NCBI GenBank assembly: GCA_963791295.1
Contig: CAWBRY010000004.1
Location: 620,001 to 684,000, forward strand
DNA from: CAWBRY01 sp963791295
GTDB taxonomy: Bacteria > Bacteroidota > Bacteroidia > Chitinophagales > Chitinophagaceae
Direction: 5' to 3'
DNA length: 64,000 bases
Shown one piece after another: positions 20,508-32,000 of the stretch. Within the stretch, counting starts at the first letter, position 1, and each line of letters begins with the position of its first letter. The notes under the pieces were generated by a model. That model ran no database searches, was not told where the DNA came from, and saw only the letters and a program-made list of their open reading frames with translations. The translations under genes were made by a program, and so were the position numbers.

Positions 20508-21230
20508 TTAATCCATTTTTTTAACGGTGCCCGCGCCGCTGACATCCTGCGTTACGGCGGCATTCCCTCTATATCTTACATCACCTGAACCGCTGACTTG
20601 TACATTCAGCTTGACACTGGCAAATACCTCCGCCTCGCCAGCACCCGAAATACCAACCGAAACATCTTCGGCCAGGAGATCCTTGCAAATGATATCCGTA
20701 CTTCCCGAGCCTTCCACCCTGAATTCTTTTGTTTGCCCTTTTAATTCAATTTTACAAGCTCCGGAAAGATCAGCATCGACTTTTGGTGCCCTCACATCGA
20801 TCTGTACTCCGCAGGAGCCGCTCATTCCTATACCGAGATTTTCCGACGCATTGATCTGGTTTTCGCTGATTATATCGCAGGCGCCGGATGCCTCCAGGTG
20901 CTTAAATAACGGTGAACTAACATATACTTTGATATCCCTGGTCGGATCGAGATTATATCCATCCCTTTCGTGAATAAATAATTTTTCTCCATCGGTGTCC
21001 ACAGTAATAAATTCAAGTAGATTTTCATCTGCTTCAATACGTATACTGCGCACGGAATCCTGTTTGATAAAGACGTCAATGCTACCGCTAACATCTACAG
21101 CTACAAAATGTCCGGCCGTTCGGCTTTCTGTCTTAATATGTCCGTTGCCATGAACCCGCTCTCCACCAAAATAGTGACAGGAAGTAAGAAGGATGACAAA
21201 GGCAATCGATATGATCAGGATCGGTTTCAT
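20508..21230 (-). CDS. GIN-domain (DUF2807) lipoprotein
   Basis: Predicted envelope lipoprotein of unknown function; the family is often annotated as a putative auto-transporter adhesin head. The start at 21230 gives MKPILIISIAFVILLTSC, a lipoprotein signal with a lipobox. The remainder is a right-handed beta-solenoid-like series of short strands with repeated SGSG/SGAC elements (DVSGSIDVFI, LEASGACDII, GISGAGEAEVFA, QVSGSGDVRYRG). An upstream in-frame start at 21284 would precede the signal peptide and is unlikely. A one-mismatch -7 box (CATATTTG on the minus strand, 21252-21259) lies just upstream. Confidence 0.82.
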   Translation of the reverse strand: MKPILIISIAFVILLTSCHYFGGERVHGNGHIKTESRTAGHFVAVDVSGSIDVFIKQDSVRSIRIEADENLLEFITVDTDGEKLFIHERDGYNLDPTRDIKVYVSSPLFKHLEASGACDIISENQINASENLGIGMSGSCGVQIDVRAPKVDADLSGACKIELKGQTKEFRVEGSGSTDIICKDLLAEDVSVGISGAGEAEVFASVKLNVQVSGSGDVRYRGNAAVTQDVSGAGTVKKMD

Positions 21231-21403
21231 AATTAAAGTTTTGGGGCGATGCAAATATGACAATCTTTTGGATATGACCACCATTTTGTGCTTTAGGTTA
21301 CAAGTTTCCTCGTCAAAGACGATCTTTCTTTCGTTGTGTAAAACACAAAGGTTTCAGAACCAAATGTCTAGCATCGTCAGATCAACATCTAGCAACTAGT
21401 ATT

Positions 21404-21411
21404 TACCTTCG
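21404..21411 (+). promoter_or_regulatory. -7 box of guaA, near-leaderless
   Basis: TACCTTCG differs by one base from TAnnTTTG and ends five bases before the guaA ATG at 21417. If used, the transcript would have a leader of only a few bases or none. Confidence 0.35.
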
Positions 21412-21416
21412 CGGGC

Positions 21417-23011
21417 ATGACGGAAAAAATCCTTATTCTAGATTTCGGTTCCCAGTATACCCAATTGATCGCCCGCGCCGTAAGAGAGGCCAGGGTGTAT
21501 TGCGAAATTATCCCCTACTCTCGTCCCATCCATTTTGACCCTGAATTAAAAGGCATCATTCTTTCTGGCTCGCCGTTTTCGGTGAACGAAGAAAATGCGC
21601 CCGACGTCAACATCCAGGAGCTAATTACTAAAGTACCTGTGCTGGGTGTTTGCTATGGAGCTCAGTTAACAGCCAAACGATTCGGCGGCACGGTAGAAAA
21701 AAGTAATAAACGTGAATATGGAAGAGCTTTATTGCAAAGATCAACCAATGATGTTCTGTTGAATGACGTCTCTTCAAAAAGCCAGGTGTGGATGAGCCAC
21801 GCCGATACCATTCTAACCTTGCCTGCAGGTTTTGAATTATTAGCCACTACGGAAACTATTCCTATTGCTGCATTTAAGAAATTGCCTGTGAAGAATGGAA
21901 ATGGAAGTCCTGCTGCTCATGTTATGTCGCCCGACTTCCCCTTATATGGAGTTCAATTCCATCCGGAAGTATATCATTCTACCGAAGGAAAAAAAGTCTT
22001 GCATAATTTCCTGGTGAACATCTGCGGCTGCCACCAGGATTGGACTCCCGCCCATTTTATCACGGATACCGTCGAGGCCTTGAAAAAGCAAATCGGCAAG
22101 CGAAAAGTGTTGATGGCTTTAAGTGGTGGCGTTGATTCTACGGTTGCGGCGACTCTGATACACCGGGCGATCGGAGATCGTTTGCATGGCATATTCGTCG
22201 ATAACGGAGTGTTGAGGAAAGATGAATTTGAAAATGTTTTAAAGACTTATGCTCAACTCGGATTAAATGTAAAAGGAGTCGATGCTAAACAATATTTCTA
22301 TAAGGCGTTATCAGGAATAACAGATCCCGAAGGAAAAAGGAAAGCAATCGGTAGCTGCTTCATCGATGTATTCCAGGAAGAGGCATTGAAGGTTGTTCGA
22401 ATGTCTACAGACGATCCAGTAGGGTTCCTTGGACAGGGAACCATCTATCCCGATGTTATTGAAAGCGTCTCTGTCCACGGTCCATCGATGACGATCAAAT
22501 CGCACCATAATGTTGGTGGTTTACCCGACCATTTGCACCTGGACCTGGTAGAGCCTCTTCGTTTTCTTTTCAAAGACGAAGTCAGAAAAGTGGGCAGGGA
22601 GTTGGGCATTCCGGCAGAGCTGATTGAGCGGCATCCCTTTCCCGGGCCTGGGCTTGGCTATCCGCATTCTTGGGAGAAATCACGGAGGAAAAAGTACAAC
22701 TCCTGCAGGAAGCCGATCACATTTATGTAAAAGCTTTAAAAGATCATGACCTCTATGCAACGGTATGGCAGGCCGGGGCAATCTTGTTACCGGTAAAAAC
22801 TGTAGGCGTTATGGGTGATGAGAGGACCTATGAATTTACAGTAGCGCTCAGAGCGGTTACGAGTGTGGATGGAATGACAGCGGATTGGGCACATTTGCCT
22901 TATACATTCCTGGCTAATGTCTCAAATGAGATCATTAATAATGTAAGAGGCATCAACCGCGTAGTGTATGATATTAGCAGCAAGCCTCCTGCAACGATTG
23001 AGTGGGAGTGA
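21417..23011 (+). CDS. guaA: GMP synthase (glutamine-hydrolysing), one frameshift
   Basis: Converts XMP to GMP using glutamine and ATP. The N-terminal class I glutamine amidotransferase has the nucleophile in GVCYGAQL and the His/Glu in GVQFHPEVYHS. The ATP pyrophosphatase P-loop is LSGGVDST, followed by IFVDNGVLRKDE and the dimerisation domain ending KPPATIEWE. The frame breaks near 22662: GGGCTTGGCTATCCGC carries one extra T, and removing it gives PGPGLGIRILGEITEEKVQL, the conserved family sequence. The uncorrected frame stops at 22730. Corrected length is about 530 residues, normal. Essential for purine synthesis, so the break is probably an assembly error. Confidence 0.93.
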
Positions 23012-23018
23012 GAATTTT

Positions 23019-23062
23019 GATTACTGGTTACTGATTATTGATTATTGAAAATTTGATATCTG
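23019..23062. repeat. Short-period low-complexity spacer between guaA and the next gene
   Basis: Degenerate repeats of ATTACTG/ATTATTG fill the 55-base gap. Same style of filler as at 53080 and inside the helicase at 57520. Confidence 0.55.
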
Positions 23063-23066
23063 ATAA

Positions 23067-24296
23067 ATGAATTTCCTAACTATTAAGACGTCTTTTAAGA
23101 TTCGTATCCAGGCAAAAACCAAAAGTTTTTTTTTGTCGATTGTGTTATTGGTGTTTTGTCTGCATAGTAGCTATGCACAAAATGATACCATAGTTTCCCG
23201 TCACCGCATTGCGATCTTTGCTCCTCTTTACCTGGACTCAGCGTTTATTGGTGATACGGTTTACCGCTACGGGAAAAATGTTTTCCCCAAATTTATCAAC
23301 CCGGGACTCGAGTTTTATGAAGGCGCGCAACTTGCTATAGATTCTCTCGAAGCAGAAAAGGTTCCATTGGAACTATTCATATATGATACGCGTTCCACCA
23401 AAACAACACTATCCGATCAATTAAATGATCCCATACTCGACAGTGTGGACATGATCATTACCCACTGTAGCGGCAATGAATTGCAGCTTTTTGCCGATGC
23501 CGGCTTTCGAAGAAATATTCCTGTCATCAATGCGAACCTGCCCAATGATGGAGGAGTTACCGGCAATCCTTTTTTTGTGATCCTGAATTCGACCTTGAAA
23601 ACCCAATGTGAAGGCATCTATAAACATATCCAGAAGTATTATGCATTGAACAAGCTCATCGTGTTCCGGAAAAAAGGTCAACTGGAAGATCGCATCAAAA
23701 GTTATTTTGATGATTTTGGTAAGAATACGGCATCGGTCTCACTGAAACTTAAGTACATCGACCTTATAGATAGTTTTACTATTGATCAACTGCAACAAGA
23801 ATTGGATAGCAATACGCAGACCTTGTGTATTTCCGGTAGCCTGGATGAAAATTTTGGAAGGCGTCTCACTTCGCAACTAGCATCTCTGCGTCCCAGTTAC
23901 CAGGTAAGCGTGATGGGAATGCCTACATGGGATGTGATCAAAGACTTCAGCAAGCCTGAATATAAAGGGATTGAGATCACTTACGGAACGCCGTTTTATA
24001 ATTCAAAAGTAGACAAGGTTAGCAATTCCATCTCTGCTTATTTTAATTTTAAAATGTTTGCACGCCCCACGGATATGGTGTTCCGTGGTTATGAGGTAAC
24101 ATGGAAGTATGCTCATTTACTTCAGAAATATGGAAAGGATATTGCTTCCAATCTGGGCAATAAAGAATTCCGGGTCTTTACAGATTTTGATATTCAACCC
24201 GTGATCAATAAACAAACGACTACATTGGATTACTTCGAGAATAAGAAAGTTTATTTTCTTAAGTGGTTGGATGGGACGATTAAAGTAATGAACTAG
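23067..24296 (+). CDS. Secreted protein with a periplasmic-binding-protein type I fold
   Basis: 409 residues with a signal peptide (FFLSIVLLVFCLHSSYAQ). The body resembles branched-chain amino acid ABC-transporter binding proteins: IAIFAPLYLDSAF, GLEFYEGAQLAIDSLE, VDMIITHCSGNELQLFADAG, NIPVINANLPND, and MGMPTWDVIKDFSKPEYKGI near the C-terminal lobe. No permease or ATPase gene lies next to it, so a transport role is not supported. It may sense or bind a small ligand or peptide. It follows guaA on the same strand after 55 bases. Confidence 0.72.
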   Translation: MNFLTIKTSFKIRIQAKTKSFFLSIVLLVFCLHSSYAQNDTIVSRHRIAIFAPLYLDSAFIGDTVYRYGKNVFPKFINPGLEFYEGAQLAIDSLEAEKVPLELFIYDTRSTKTTLSDQLNDPILDSVDMIITHCSGNELQLFADAGFRRNIPVINANLPNDGGVTGNPFFVILNSTLKTQCEGIYKHIQKYYALNKLIVFRKKGQLEDRIKSYFDDFGKNTASVSLKLKYIDLIDSFTIDQLQQELDSNTQTLCISGSLDENFGRRLTSQLASLRPSYQVSVMGMPTWDVIKDFSKPEYKGIEITYGTPFYNSKVDKVSNSISAYFNFKMFARPTDMVFRGYEVTWKYAHLLQKYGKDIASNLGNKEFRVFTDFDIQPVINKQTTTLDYFENKKVYFLKWLDGTIKVMN

Positions 24297-24346
24297 CCTC
24301 TAGTTCGGACCCACCCCAAGTCGATTAAATTTGCAATTTTCTCGTC

Positions 24347-25257
24347 CTAAAAAAGGTTGACTGGTTTATTAATTTGAAGGGAAGGTAAAAATCCGCAAGA
24401 ACCTTTAATAGTTCTTGCGATTTTTTTGTGCCAGGCCTTCGGCTTCAATTTGTTTTGTTCGTGCATTTGTCTGGGTATTAGCATAGAGTTACTTTGATGA
24501 GGTCTTTTGTTGTTGTAAAGCGTAAAGCTCGATTGTACTTCGAGTTTCAGCTGTTGGAGGTTATCAAAAGCGTCATCGAGCTCAAATTCATCTTTTAGTA
24601 TGCCATTGATTCGTTCAGCTATAGCATTGTCGTAAGGGTTCCCGTCCTGGGTCATACTGATGTCGATACTTATGTTATTAAGAACATCGATGTACGCAGA
24701 GCTACAGTATTGTAGTCCTCTATCAGAGTGATGGAATAAGGCAGTGGTATATTTTCTATTTTTTAATGCCATTTTAAGAGCTTTAATGGTAGCTGGCTGC
24801 TAACAGGGTTTCGCTTACGTGGTATCCCATAATCATTTTAGAATAAGCGTCGGTGATAAGGTGTAAATAACAAGAACCTCTTTTAAGATTACTACTAAGT
24901 AATATCAGCAACCCATAATTGCTCTGGTTTTATCATTTGCAAACCTTTTATTAGGTTAGGGTACTTCTGCATCCAGTGTTGGGAATGGGTGGTTTTCGTA
25001 TATTTTTTTTTCTTTATTATCAACAGGTGTTCATGGCGCAGAATCCTAAACAAGTGGTCTCGACCAATTGGAATGTGTTGGCTTTGAAAATCTTTAGCCA
25101 ACAGATAATATAGCTTACTTACACCTAAGCGAGGTATTTGCTTGCGGATGGCTAACACTTTTTGTTTTGCCACGGAATGATGACAAGTTTTATGTTTTTG
25201 ATTACTTTTCGATTTATAATAAGCTTGTTTACTATAGCCAAGCTGGCGGACACACAG
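24347..25257 (-). pseudogene. IS3-family transposase OrfB (DDE integrase), frame-broken
   Basis: Catalytic half of the IS3 transposase. The start region is LGYSKQAYYKSKS; the HTH_21-like part is IRKQIPRLGVSKLYYLLAKD. The DDE residues lie in LWVADIT, HHSDRGLQYCSSAY and NAIAERINGILKDEF. The frame is broken near 24897 (directly after VADIT) and near 24790 (in LLAATIKALKMAL), leaving ORFs of 92 and 141 residues. The stop lies inside the left terminal repeat. Either a dead copy or one affected by the same consensus errors as the neighbouring genes. Confidence 0.8.
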
Positions 25258-25269
25258 CTAAGCAATCAC

Positions 25270-25671
25270 TTATTTGTTGTGCTGACGCAACTCTTGGACA
25301 ACTCGGCTTCGATTTTTTTTAAAATGTTCGTATCAAATTCACGATTGGTGATTTCAATGAACTTGTCGTAAACTTTTAGCTTGAGCTCTGCGTCTTTTAA
25401 CTTCTTTTCAAGATCTTTGATACGTTGCTTTTGAGGATCTTTCATCGGCCGACCAGCTAGTGTTTTGATGCAGGATAAACAAAATTACCGTACCTGCGGC
25501 ACCATTTTAGCACCGTACTGTTGCCCACCAACCCATACTTACGTTGCAATTGGCCTTATGGTAAATAGCCCTCGATTCAAACTCTAAAACAACCTTGTTT
25601 TTTGAAGGCAATGTTACTAAACCTCAGGAGAAGGCGGTGCTGGATCTTTAAGATAATCTTTATCTGTCCCA
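25270..25671 (-). pseudogene. IS3-family transposase OrfA (HTH and leucine zipper), frame-broken
   Basis: The C-terminal half reads MKDPQKQRIKDLEKKLKDAE, then LKLKVYDKFIEITNREFDTN and the end KSCVSTTNK. This is a coiled-coil zipper typical of IS3 OrfA. Upstream, after frame corrections, come LQRKYGLVGNSTVLKWCRRY and GNFVYPASK, the HTH part. A plausible start is the ATG at 25671. At least two breaks lie between 25520 and 25620. Confidence 0.65.
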
Positions 25672-25756
25672 TATTTGTTGACTTTGTAGTCAACTTTTTT
25701 CAGGACGAGACATTATTCCTATACTTGCCCCTCCTCGGAGGGGATTGCGTAGCATC

Positions 25757-25789
25757 TAAAAAAAAGACCACCGCTTGCGCGATGGTCTT
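25757..25789 (-). terminator. Intrinsic terminator of the giant adhesin gene
   Basis: On the minus strand AAGACCATCGC pairs with GCGGTGGTCTT (with a loop of about four bases) and is followed by eight T. It lies about 23 bases after the stop codon at 25812. Confidence 0.88.
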
Positions 25790-25811
25790 GGGTTTTGGTT
25801 TATGGAAAAAA

Positions 25812-26090
25812 TTACTGTTTAACAACTTTCGACATTACCTTTTCTGAACCCTGCCATACTTCGACAAAATACATTCCGGTTACCAGGTGGTCGCCGAAGC
25901 GGAACGTCTCGTATGGAGCGCCTTTGATCGTCTGAACCAGCTTACCTGACATTTCAAATACTTTGATCACGACAGGTTCGCTGCGAACTGTCTTCACTTT
26001 TAGGTTGAAGAAGTTCTCAGACGGATTCGGATAGGTAGATACTTCAATCTTCGCATTAAAGCCTTGCATATGCGGATCGGTCTCTGTACG
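25812..26090 (-). other. T9SS type-A C-terminal sorting domain
   Basis: The last 90 residues contain VSTYPNPSENFFNLKVKT, VIKVFEMSGKLVQTIKG, and TGMYFVEVWQGSEKVMSKVV. This is the Por secretion system sorting pattern (YPNP...L...G.Y...V), removed when the protein is attached to the cell surface. Confidence 0.92.
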
Positions 26091-29000
26091 TCTCTGAGTC
26101 AAACGAGCGCCGCTACAAGTCATGATTGTCACCGTCGTCGTTGCTACCGCCGTGCATGTACCACTTCCGTAAGTATACCTAACTGTGTAGGTACCGTTAG
26201 AGCTCAACCATGGTACTATCAATCCTGATGACGTAGAGAAGAATAACCCGCTCTGTTGTCCCGAAGAATTGGTATAAGAATAAGTACCGCCTGATTGCCC
26301 TCCGCTTGTACCGCCACGAGTAACCTGGGCAACTAACGAAGTTCTGCAATAAGGAGTGCCATTGTAGGCAATGGTTGTGAACCGTGGTCCGGCAACAACC
26401 GTCAGCGCTCTGGTGACTGTTGTGCTACCACAACTGGTTACCGTGTACCTAACTGTTACTGTTCCTGCGCTTACTCCAGTTACTACGCCCGTTGGAGCAA
26501 TTGTGGCAGAACCTGTTCCGTTCGCTATTGACCAGGTTCCTCCAGGTGTCGCATCGGTAAAGGCAGGGGTCGTACCACCTGTACAAACTGTAGCTGCACC
26601 ACCACCAATCGCTGCCACCGTTGGAGCTGCATTTACCGTTAGCGTCTTGAACGCAGATACCGGAGCGCCGCATCCTGTGGTGAGCGTATACGTGATGTTC
26701 GTTGTTCCGGCACTCAATGCAGTCACCAATCCTGATGTTGCATTGACGCTGGCTACAGCTGTGTTTGTGCTGGTCCATGTTCCTCCTGCAGCGCCAGTCT
26801 TAGTATAGGTAGCCGTTGCACCTACACATAGTGGAGAGGTTCCGTTCACAGTTCCCGGACTCACATTCGGAGATACTGTCAGCGTTTTGAATGCTGATAT
26901 CGGAGTACCACTACAGTTGGTGACTGTATATGTGATATTCGTCGTTCCGGCAGTTAATGCTGTCACTAAGCCCGTCGATGCATTTACTGAGGCCACAGCA
27001 GTATTCGTACTAGTCCATGTTCCGCCTGCCGTACCAGTCTTTGTGTATGTAGCTGTTGCTCCAATACACAATGGTGTTGTTCCATTGACTGTTCCCGGAG
27101 TCGGAGCCGTCGTTACTGTAAGTGTTTTGAACGCTGCTATTGGAGCACCACATCCTGTGGTGAGCGTGTATGTGATGTTCGTTGTTCCTGCAGATAATGC
27201 AGTCACTAATCCTGATGTTGCATTGACGCTAGCTACTGCTGTATTCGTACTGCTCCATGTTCCGCCTGTAGCACCGGTCTTAGTATACGTTGCAGTTGCA
27301 CCCACACATAGCGGTGAGGTTCCGTTCACAGTTCCCGGATTCACATTCGGAGACACTGTCAGCGTCTTGAATGCTGATACCGGAGTACCACTACAGTTGG
27401 TGACTGTATATGTGATATTCGTTGTTCCTGCAGTTAATGCAGTCACTAAGCCCGTCGATGCATTTACAGATGCTACCGCAGTATTCGTACTAGTCCAGGT
27501 TCCGCCTGCCGTACCAGTCTTCGTGTATGTAGCTGTTGCTCCAATACACAATGGTGTTGTTCCATTGACTGTTCCCGGAGTCGGAGCCGTCGTTACTGTA
27601 AGTGTTTTGAACGCTGCTATCGGAGCACCACATCCCGTGGTAAGCGTATATGTGATGTTCGTAGTTCCGGCACTCAATGCAGTCACCAATCCTGATGTTG
27701 CATTGACGCTAGCTACTGCTGTATTCGTACTGCTCCATGTTCCGCCTGTAGCACCAGTCTTAGTATACGTTGCAGTTGCACCCACACATAGCGGTGAGGT
27801 TCCGTTCACAGTTCCCGGATTCACATTCGGAGATACTGTCAGCGTCTTGAATGCTGATACCGGCGTACCGCTACAGTTGGTGACTGTATATGTGATATTC
27901 GTCGTTCCAGCAGTTAATGCTGTCACTAAGCCCGTCGATGCATTTACAGTGGCTACTGCGGTATTCGTACTAGTCCATGTTCCGCCTGTCGTACCTGTCT
28001 TAGTGTATGTAGCTGTTGCTCCAATACATAATGGGGTCGTTCCATTCACCGTTCCAGGAGTTGGAGACGCAGCCACTGTCAGTGCTTTGATCGCTGATGC
28101 AGGACTGCCGCATCCGCTGCTCACTGTATAGGTGATATTGGTTGTTCCTACAGTTAATGCAGTTACCAATCCTGACGTTGCATTGACACTAGCCACAGCC
28201 GGATTTGAACTGCTCCAGCTTCCACCTGTTCCGGTGGTCGTGTAAGTTGCCGTTGCCCCTACACAAAGTGGTGAGGTTCCACTCACAACCCCTGCACTTA
28301 CATTCGGAGACACTGTCAGCGTCTTGAATGCTGATACCGGAGTACCACTACAGTTGGTGACCGTATATGTGATATTCGTTGTTCCTGCAGTTAATGCAGT
28401 CACTAAGCCCGTCGATGCATTTACAGTTGCTACTGCGGTATTCGTACTAGTCCAGGTTCCGCCTGTTGTACCTGTCTTTGTGTATGTAGCTGTTGCTCCA
28501 ATACACAATGGCGTAGTTCCATTCACCGTTCCTGGAGTTGGAGACGCAGATACTGTCAGTGCTTTGATCGCTGATACAGGACTTCCGCATCCGCTGCTAA
28601 CTGTATAGGTGATATTCGTTGTTCCTGCAGTTAATGCAGTTACCAATCCTGATGTTGCATTGACACTAGCCACAGCCGGATTTGAACTGCTCCACGTTCC
28701 GCCTGCGCCGGTCGTTGTATAAGTTGCGGTTGCCCCTACGCAAAGTGGTGAGGTTCCGCTCACAACGCCTGCACTTACATTTGGAGACACGGTCAGTAGT
28801 TTAGCCGCTGAAACTGGGCTTCCACATCCGCTGCTCACTGTATAAGTGATATTCGTCGTTCCTGCAGTTAATGCAGTTACCAATCCTGATGTTGCATTGA
28901 CACTAGCTACAGCTGGATTTGTACTGCTCCAGCTTCCGCCTGTACCGGTGGTCGTGTAAGTCGCTGTCTGACCAATACAGAGTGGTGTCGTTCCGCTCAC

Positions 29001-32000
29001 AATACCTGCACTTACATTCGGTGACACGGTCAGTAGCTTAGCCGCTGAAACTGGGCTTCCACATCCGCTGCTCACTGTATAAGTGATATTCGTTGTTCCT
29101 GCAGTTAATGCAGTTACCAATCCTGATGTTGCATTGACACTAGCTACTGCTGGATTTGTACTGCTCCAGCTTCCGCCTGTACCGGTGGTCGTGTAAGTCG
29201 CAGTCTGGCCAATACAAAGTGGTGTCGTTCCGCTCACAATGCCCGCACTCACATTCGGATTCACGGTAACCACTGTCGGTGCAGATGTTGCTGAACAACC
29301 TGCAGCACTTGTTACGGTCACGCTATATGATCCACCTGTATTTACTGTTATTGCCTGAGTTGTTGCTCCATTGCTCCACAACCATGATGTACCTGCTGAA
29401 GCAGTCAACACCACTGATCCACCTGTACAGAATGTAGTCGGACCACCCGCACTAATCGTCGCCGTCGGTAATGGGTTGACGGTAACTACTGTCGGGGCTG
29501 AGGTTCCTGAACATGAACCAACTGTTACTGTTACCGAATATGATCCACTTGTTGTTACTGTTATTGCCTGGGTCGTAGCACCATTGCTCCACAACCATGA
29601 TGAACCGGCTGATGCAGTCAACACTACTGAGCCTCCGCTACAGAATGTAGTCGGACCACCAGCAGATATCGTTGCCGTTGCTGATCCTACTGTCACGACT
29701 GTCGGCGCTGAAGTAGCTGAACAACCTTCTGCACTCGTTACCGTTACACTAAATGATCCGTTGGCGTTCACTGTTATTGCCTGGGTCGTAGCACCGTTGC
29801 TCCACAACCATGATGCACCTGCTGAAGCAGTCAGGGTTACTGATCCTCCAGTACAGAATGTAGTCGGCCCACTCGGCGTAATCGTTGCCGTTGGTAAAGG
29901 ATTAACGGTTACCGCGGTTGGTGCAGATGTTGCTGAACAACCTTCTGCATTGGTTACGGTCACGCTATATGATCCTCCTGTCGTTACTGTTATTGCCTGG
30001 GTCGTAGCACCATTGCTCCACAACCATGATGCACCTGCTGATGCAGTCAGGGTGACTGATCCACCGCTACAGAATGTAGTTGGACCACCAGCAGAGATCG
30101 TTGCCGTCGGTAATGAATTGACGGTTACGACTGTTGGTGCTGATGTTGCTGAACAACCTTCTGCATTAGTTACTGTCACGCTATATGAATCGCCTGCAGT
30201 CACTGTGATTGCCTGTGTCGTTGCACCATTGCTCCACAACCAAGAGGCACCTGCTGATGCAGTCAGGGTGACTGATCCTCCAGTACAGAACGTAGTTGGA
30301 CCGCTCGGTGTAATCGTTGCTAACGGCAGACTGTTAACTGTCACCACTGTTGGTGATGAAGTTGCTGAACAGCCTGGGCCATTCGTGACTGTTACACTAT
30401 ATGAACCACCTGTTGAAACAGTGATTGATTGGGTCGTTGCCCCATTGCTCCACAACCACGATGCTCCGCTTGATGCAGTCAATGTTACTGATCCGCCCGT
30501 ACAGAATGTGGTCGGGCCATCTGCATCTATCGTAGCTGTTGGATTGCTATTTACTGTAACCACTGTTGGTGACGATGTTGCAGAACATCCCTCTGCATTT
30601 GTAACAGTGACACTAAATGTTCCATCGGCTGTTACATTGATTGATTGAGTTGTTGCACCATTGCTCCACAACCAGGATGTTCCAGCTGATGCAGTTAAGT
30701 TCACTGATCCACCTGGGCAGAACGTCGTCGGTCCATCAGGTGTTATGATAGCTGCTGGATTGTTATTTACTGTCACCACTGTTGGTGATGAAGTTGCAGA
30801 ACAACCTTCAGCATTGGTTACTGTTACTGTATATGATCCTCCCGTCGTTACAATAATCGACTGGGTTTCTTCTCCATTGCTCCAGATCCATGATGCACCT
30901 GCTGATGCGGTCAGGGTTACTGATCCACCTTCACAGAAGGTAGTTGGACCATCTGCCGAAATTGTCGCGATTGGCAGCGGATTTACCGTCGTCTCTGTTG
31001 GAGCGGAGCTAGATGGACAACCATCAGTGGTTATCGTTACGCTATAAGTTCCGCTTCCATTAACGATGATAGACTGAGTCGTCTCTCCGTTGCTCCACAG
31101 CCATGTGTCACCTGCTGAAGCTGTCAGTGTAACTGATTCACCTGTGCAGAATGAAGTCGATCCAGACGGCGTAATGATTGCCGGGATCACCGCATTCAGA
31201 GCGAAGGTTACGCTGATCGTATGATTAGCTGTCACGTTGGTGAATGTATGACTGCTAAGCGGTCCTGATGGTACTCCATCTATTGTTACCTCGTCAATAT
31301 GGTAACATGGAGCTGGAGTAATTGTATAAGCCTGGCTTCCGTTTAACGCCACGACCGTTTCACCATCTGGCGATATGGTTCCGTTTCCACCTGAGCTGGC
31401 ATTGATCGTGAACGTATTCGCTTCGAACGTTGCATGGATCGTATGGGTTGCCGTCACATCCGTGAATGTGTAGGTTCCAATTGCTCCCTCTGAATTACCA
31501 TCCACTGTTACATCGAGGATATGGTAGTTCGCGTCAGCTGTAATTGTATAAGCCTGGCTGGCGTGGCAGTCTACTGGCGTTACACCATTTGGTGCAATAG
31601 ATCCGCCCGAACCTGCAGTTGCCGTGATGTCATATGTATTGATCGCAAAGACCACATGGATAGTGTGATTGTCAGTCACGTTGTTGAACGTGTAACTGCC
31701 ACCATCACCTACTGAGTTACCATCTACTAATACGTCGACAATATGGTAACAATCATCCGGTGTGATGGTATAGGTGACATCCGTTCCGCAGGTCACATTA
31801 GTTCCGCTACCTGTTACAGATCCATTACCCACGTGAGTGTCCGTGATCGTGTATGGTCCATTGATCGCAAAGGTTGCACTGATCGTATGGTTACCGTGCA
31901 CATCACTGAATGTATAGCTGCTAACAGGGCCTACAGATACCTCGTCCACTAACACATCTTCAATGTGGTAGCAAGCATCGGCTGCGATCGTATAGGTCAG

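Larger units (their letters stand above)
24341..25709 (-). mobile_element. IS3-family insertion sequence
   Basis: About 1.37 kb. The ends are imperfect inverted repeats: CTCGTCCTAAAAAAGGTTGA at the left, and CTCGTCCTGAAAAAAGTTGA read inward from the right; the bases agree at all but two positions. It contains orfA and orfB of an IS3 transposase, both with frame breaks. No convincing target-site duplication is visible in the bases just outside. Confidence 0.82.
24307..25744. repeat. REP-like 3' element, apparently split by the IS3 insertion
   Basis: The left part GGACCCACCCC at 24307-24317 starts 11 bases behind a stop codon. The right part CCCCTCC/GGAGGGG palindrome is at 25728-25743. In the two intact copies (56836 and 60228) the same two parts are separated by only about 32-34 bases; here about 40 bases of flank plus the whole IS separate them. 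This explains both halves as one element interrupted by the IS. Confidence 0.5.

Noticed and set aside
21193..21399. 68-codon plus-strand ORF before guaA
   Set aside because: It overlaps the GIN gene start and the guaA promoter region and has no recognisable domain.
26887..30648. Two long plus-strand open frames (414 and 425 codons) opposite the giant adhesin repeats
   Set aside because: They are antisense images of the BIG_2 and Ig repeats, kept open by repeat codon structure. They have no signal peptide, start context or family match, and valine/proline-rich monotony.
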